Made by a program: the position numbers and the translations under genes
Part shown: positions 62,602-64,000 of the stretch, one piece after another
Numbering within the stretch: the first letter of the stretch is position 1
Layout of the letters: the number at the start of each line of letters is the position of its first letter
Origin: Marsupella aquatica
Taxonomy: Eukaryota; Marchantiophyta
Assembly (NCBI GenBank): GCA_973895155.1
Contig: OZ316896.1
Coordinates: 7,998,001-8,062,000, forward strand
Length of the DNA: 64,000 nucleotides
Direction of reading: 5' to 3'
Notes under the pieces: model-generated
What the model was told of the DNA's origin: nothing
Databases searched by the model: none
Seen by the model: the letters and a program-made list of their open reading frames with translations, nothing else

Positions 62602-64000
62602 GTGAGGGTAGAGACTGGCTCTGTGTCGTACAGAGACCTTCATGTATTGACATGCTCCACAATGCAACCTTCAAGCGCCCCAAGCTCTCCAAGAGGGTAT
62701 ACCACAGTTCCAAAGGAAGATCACGGTCATTGCGAGTCTACACAATCTTCGTTCTCTGGGGCATTTTACTCGCATCAAGTTACAAGGTCAAGCAAAGCAA
62801 TCACTTCCTTCAACGCAACACTACCACTCCAGAAGTCCAGACGGGTCCAAATGGACACGGATAGCATGACCGATTACGTGCTGGGAGAGGGCAACGAGGT
62901 TGGATTAGGGATGGATGAAGTCATCTCGCGACACATAATGTCATGTGGAAAAGATTTCCGGGGAAACGAGAAGGAATCGCCCAGGATTCCGCTTTGTCGG
63001 TTGATCCACATGGAGGTAGTGCGGACGCTTCAGAAGGAGAGTGTGTCAATTGAGAAATTGAAAGACTCGTTCTGAAGTAGTGGGTACAATCCAAGGATTG
63101 GAATGCGGTTTTTTGTGCAACCGACCAATTCTGATGGTGTGGAGCAAATATGCACTGAGGAGATCAGGGAGACTTGGGATGCTATTTGGGTTGCTGAGAA
63201 CGAGAAATTTAAGTTAGAATGCGCGACAGATCCAACTTTTACGATCTTGAAAGACAAAATGTTCTCAGTCTTTGACGGGAATCACCAACTTTACTCGTGG
63301 ACTATGGTCACAAAGGAAAATCCAGACAATGTCAAGTATCATCCCAGAGTTCTTTGCACCATTTTCAAGGGTGATAAAGCTTCACAAATTCAGATTGAGG
63401 CGGCTATGCACACAGTCAACCAGTAAGTAATTCGGCCCAAACTTGTAATTAAACATTTCTGCAATCCATTGTTGTTAAATAAATACTAAAGAGAGTATTT
63501 GTTTTTATGCTAGCGCCTGACGCTACTAATTTCAAACATGGCCTATTGCAGGTTAGGGCAGGCCGTTGTTGAACCGTCGTGGATCTTTGACGCAGACAGA
63601 ATCTGAAGGATTCTCTCTCACAATCTAGAGTACTATAAGTCAATAATTGACAGCGCCAATTATGCAAAGTTTGAGTATATAAAACAGAAGACTCGAAAAC
63701 ATTCTTGGTACACACGGAAAATGCCTCTAGAAGCTCTTGTTTATATTTTGTGCGAAAACAAAATCAAAGCTTACACTAACCAGTTCAAGATGGACATGGC
63801 ATTGGCAGCAAGTCAAGGCAATCCTTGGTCGACTGATGAGGTCGCAAAGTGGCAGTCACTCATGTTGAAAGAGGCCACCAAAGACTGGTCTACGAAAACA
63901 TCCAAAATCACTCCTCTTCTTAGTCCTGAGTTTGAAGATTTTCTAGGTACTTGTGCAGAGATGTACGTATTGACGGAGAAGAACAAGCGAGAGAAAAAAC
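62602..64000 (+). pseudogene. Second ParB-like gene (5' part, continues beyond window; two stop codons)
   Basis: The frame from about 62602 runs to TGA at 63073, is open again to the intron at 63423-63551 (GTAAGT...TTGCAG), then continues with TGA at about 63613 and on to the window end. After a Ser/Pro-rich start, the domain reads IPLCRLIHMEVVRTLQKESVSIEKLKDSF, then SGYNPRIGMRFF and KMFSVFDGNHQLYSWTMV. This fits a ParB/sulfiredoxin-like fold (helix, then V-x-D-G-x-H-x-L-x-x-W). Later sequence is helical and basic (TEKNKREKK). It parallels the gene at 31.7-34 kb. The first ATG is uncertain. TGA sites fit CGA decay. Confidence 0.5.
63423..63551 (+). other. Intron with a P2 palindrome
   Basis: Donor GTAAGTAATT, acceptor CTATTGCAG. 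TAGCGCCTGACGCTA lies at 63511-63525. Confidence 0.8.

Overview
The window looks like a repeat-rich nuclear region of a streptophyte plant. I lean towards a charophyte-type alga or another early-diverging lineage, but I cannot name the species. The evidence is plant-style Ty3/gypsy elements, LINEs with the plant RT zinc-binding region, a MULE-type transposase, GT-AG introns, and premature stops concentrated at former CAG and CGA codons, the sites exposed by CHG and CG cytosine methylation. I found no rRNA, tRNA, CRISPR or prokaryotic operon structure.

Layout. (1) 1-18.4 kb: a nearly intact 15.8-kb Ty3/gypsy retrotransposon (element A, 49-15836, target duplication GTTCT) lies inside a minus-strand LINE. 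Its LTRs are about 4.6 and 4.95 kb, and each carries a long sense ORF for a nuclear coiled-coil protein. A small TIR element interrupts the ORF of the 3' LTR. A second LINE fragment and a second copy of the TIR element follow. (2) 18.4-36.5 kb: a decaying minus-strand gene resembling DUF7869 (transposase-like) proteins, a small zinc-ribbon gene, a 256-bp satellite, and a multi-exon plus-strand gene region. That region has three F-box-like repeats, a ParB-like domain, a possible degenerate DNA methylase domain and a charged tail. A 16-18 bp palindrome (core ACGCGAC..GTCGCGT) recurs through this block, often inside introns. (3) 36.6-45 kb: a decayed relative of element A's LTR and LTR-ORF (element C), a second mobile-type ORF, and two tandem arrays of short palindromes. 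(4) 45-59 kb: a minus-strand MULE/SWIM transposase gene split by a 9.3-kb Ty3/gypsy element (element B). Element B encodes gag, protease, a C5 cytosine DNA methyltransferase, RT, integrase and a C-terminal PHD finger. (5) 59-64 kb: a TIR-bounded palindrome-rich element, then the start of a second ParB-like gene running off the window. A different palindrome (TAGCGCC.GGCGCTA) marks this block.

How it fits together. Element B is the standout. It combines a DNA-methylating enzyme and a chromatin-reading finger in one retrotransposon polyprotein, inside a genome whose mutation pattern suggests heavy CG and CHG methylation. The second unexplained signal is the set of block-specific palindrome families, two of which accompany ParB-like genes. 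This recalls ParB/parS logic, but that link is inference.
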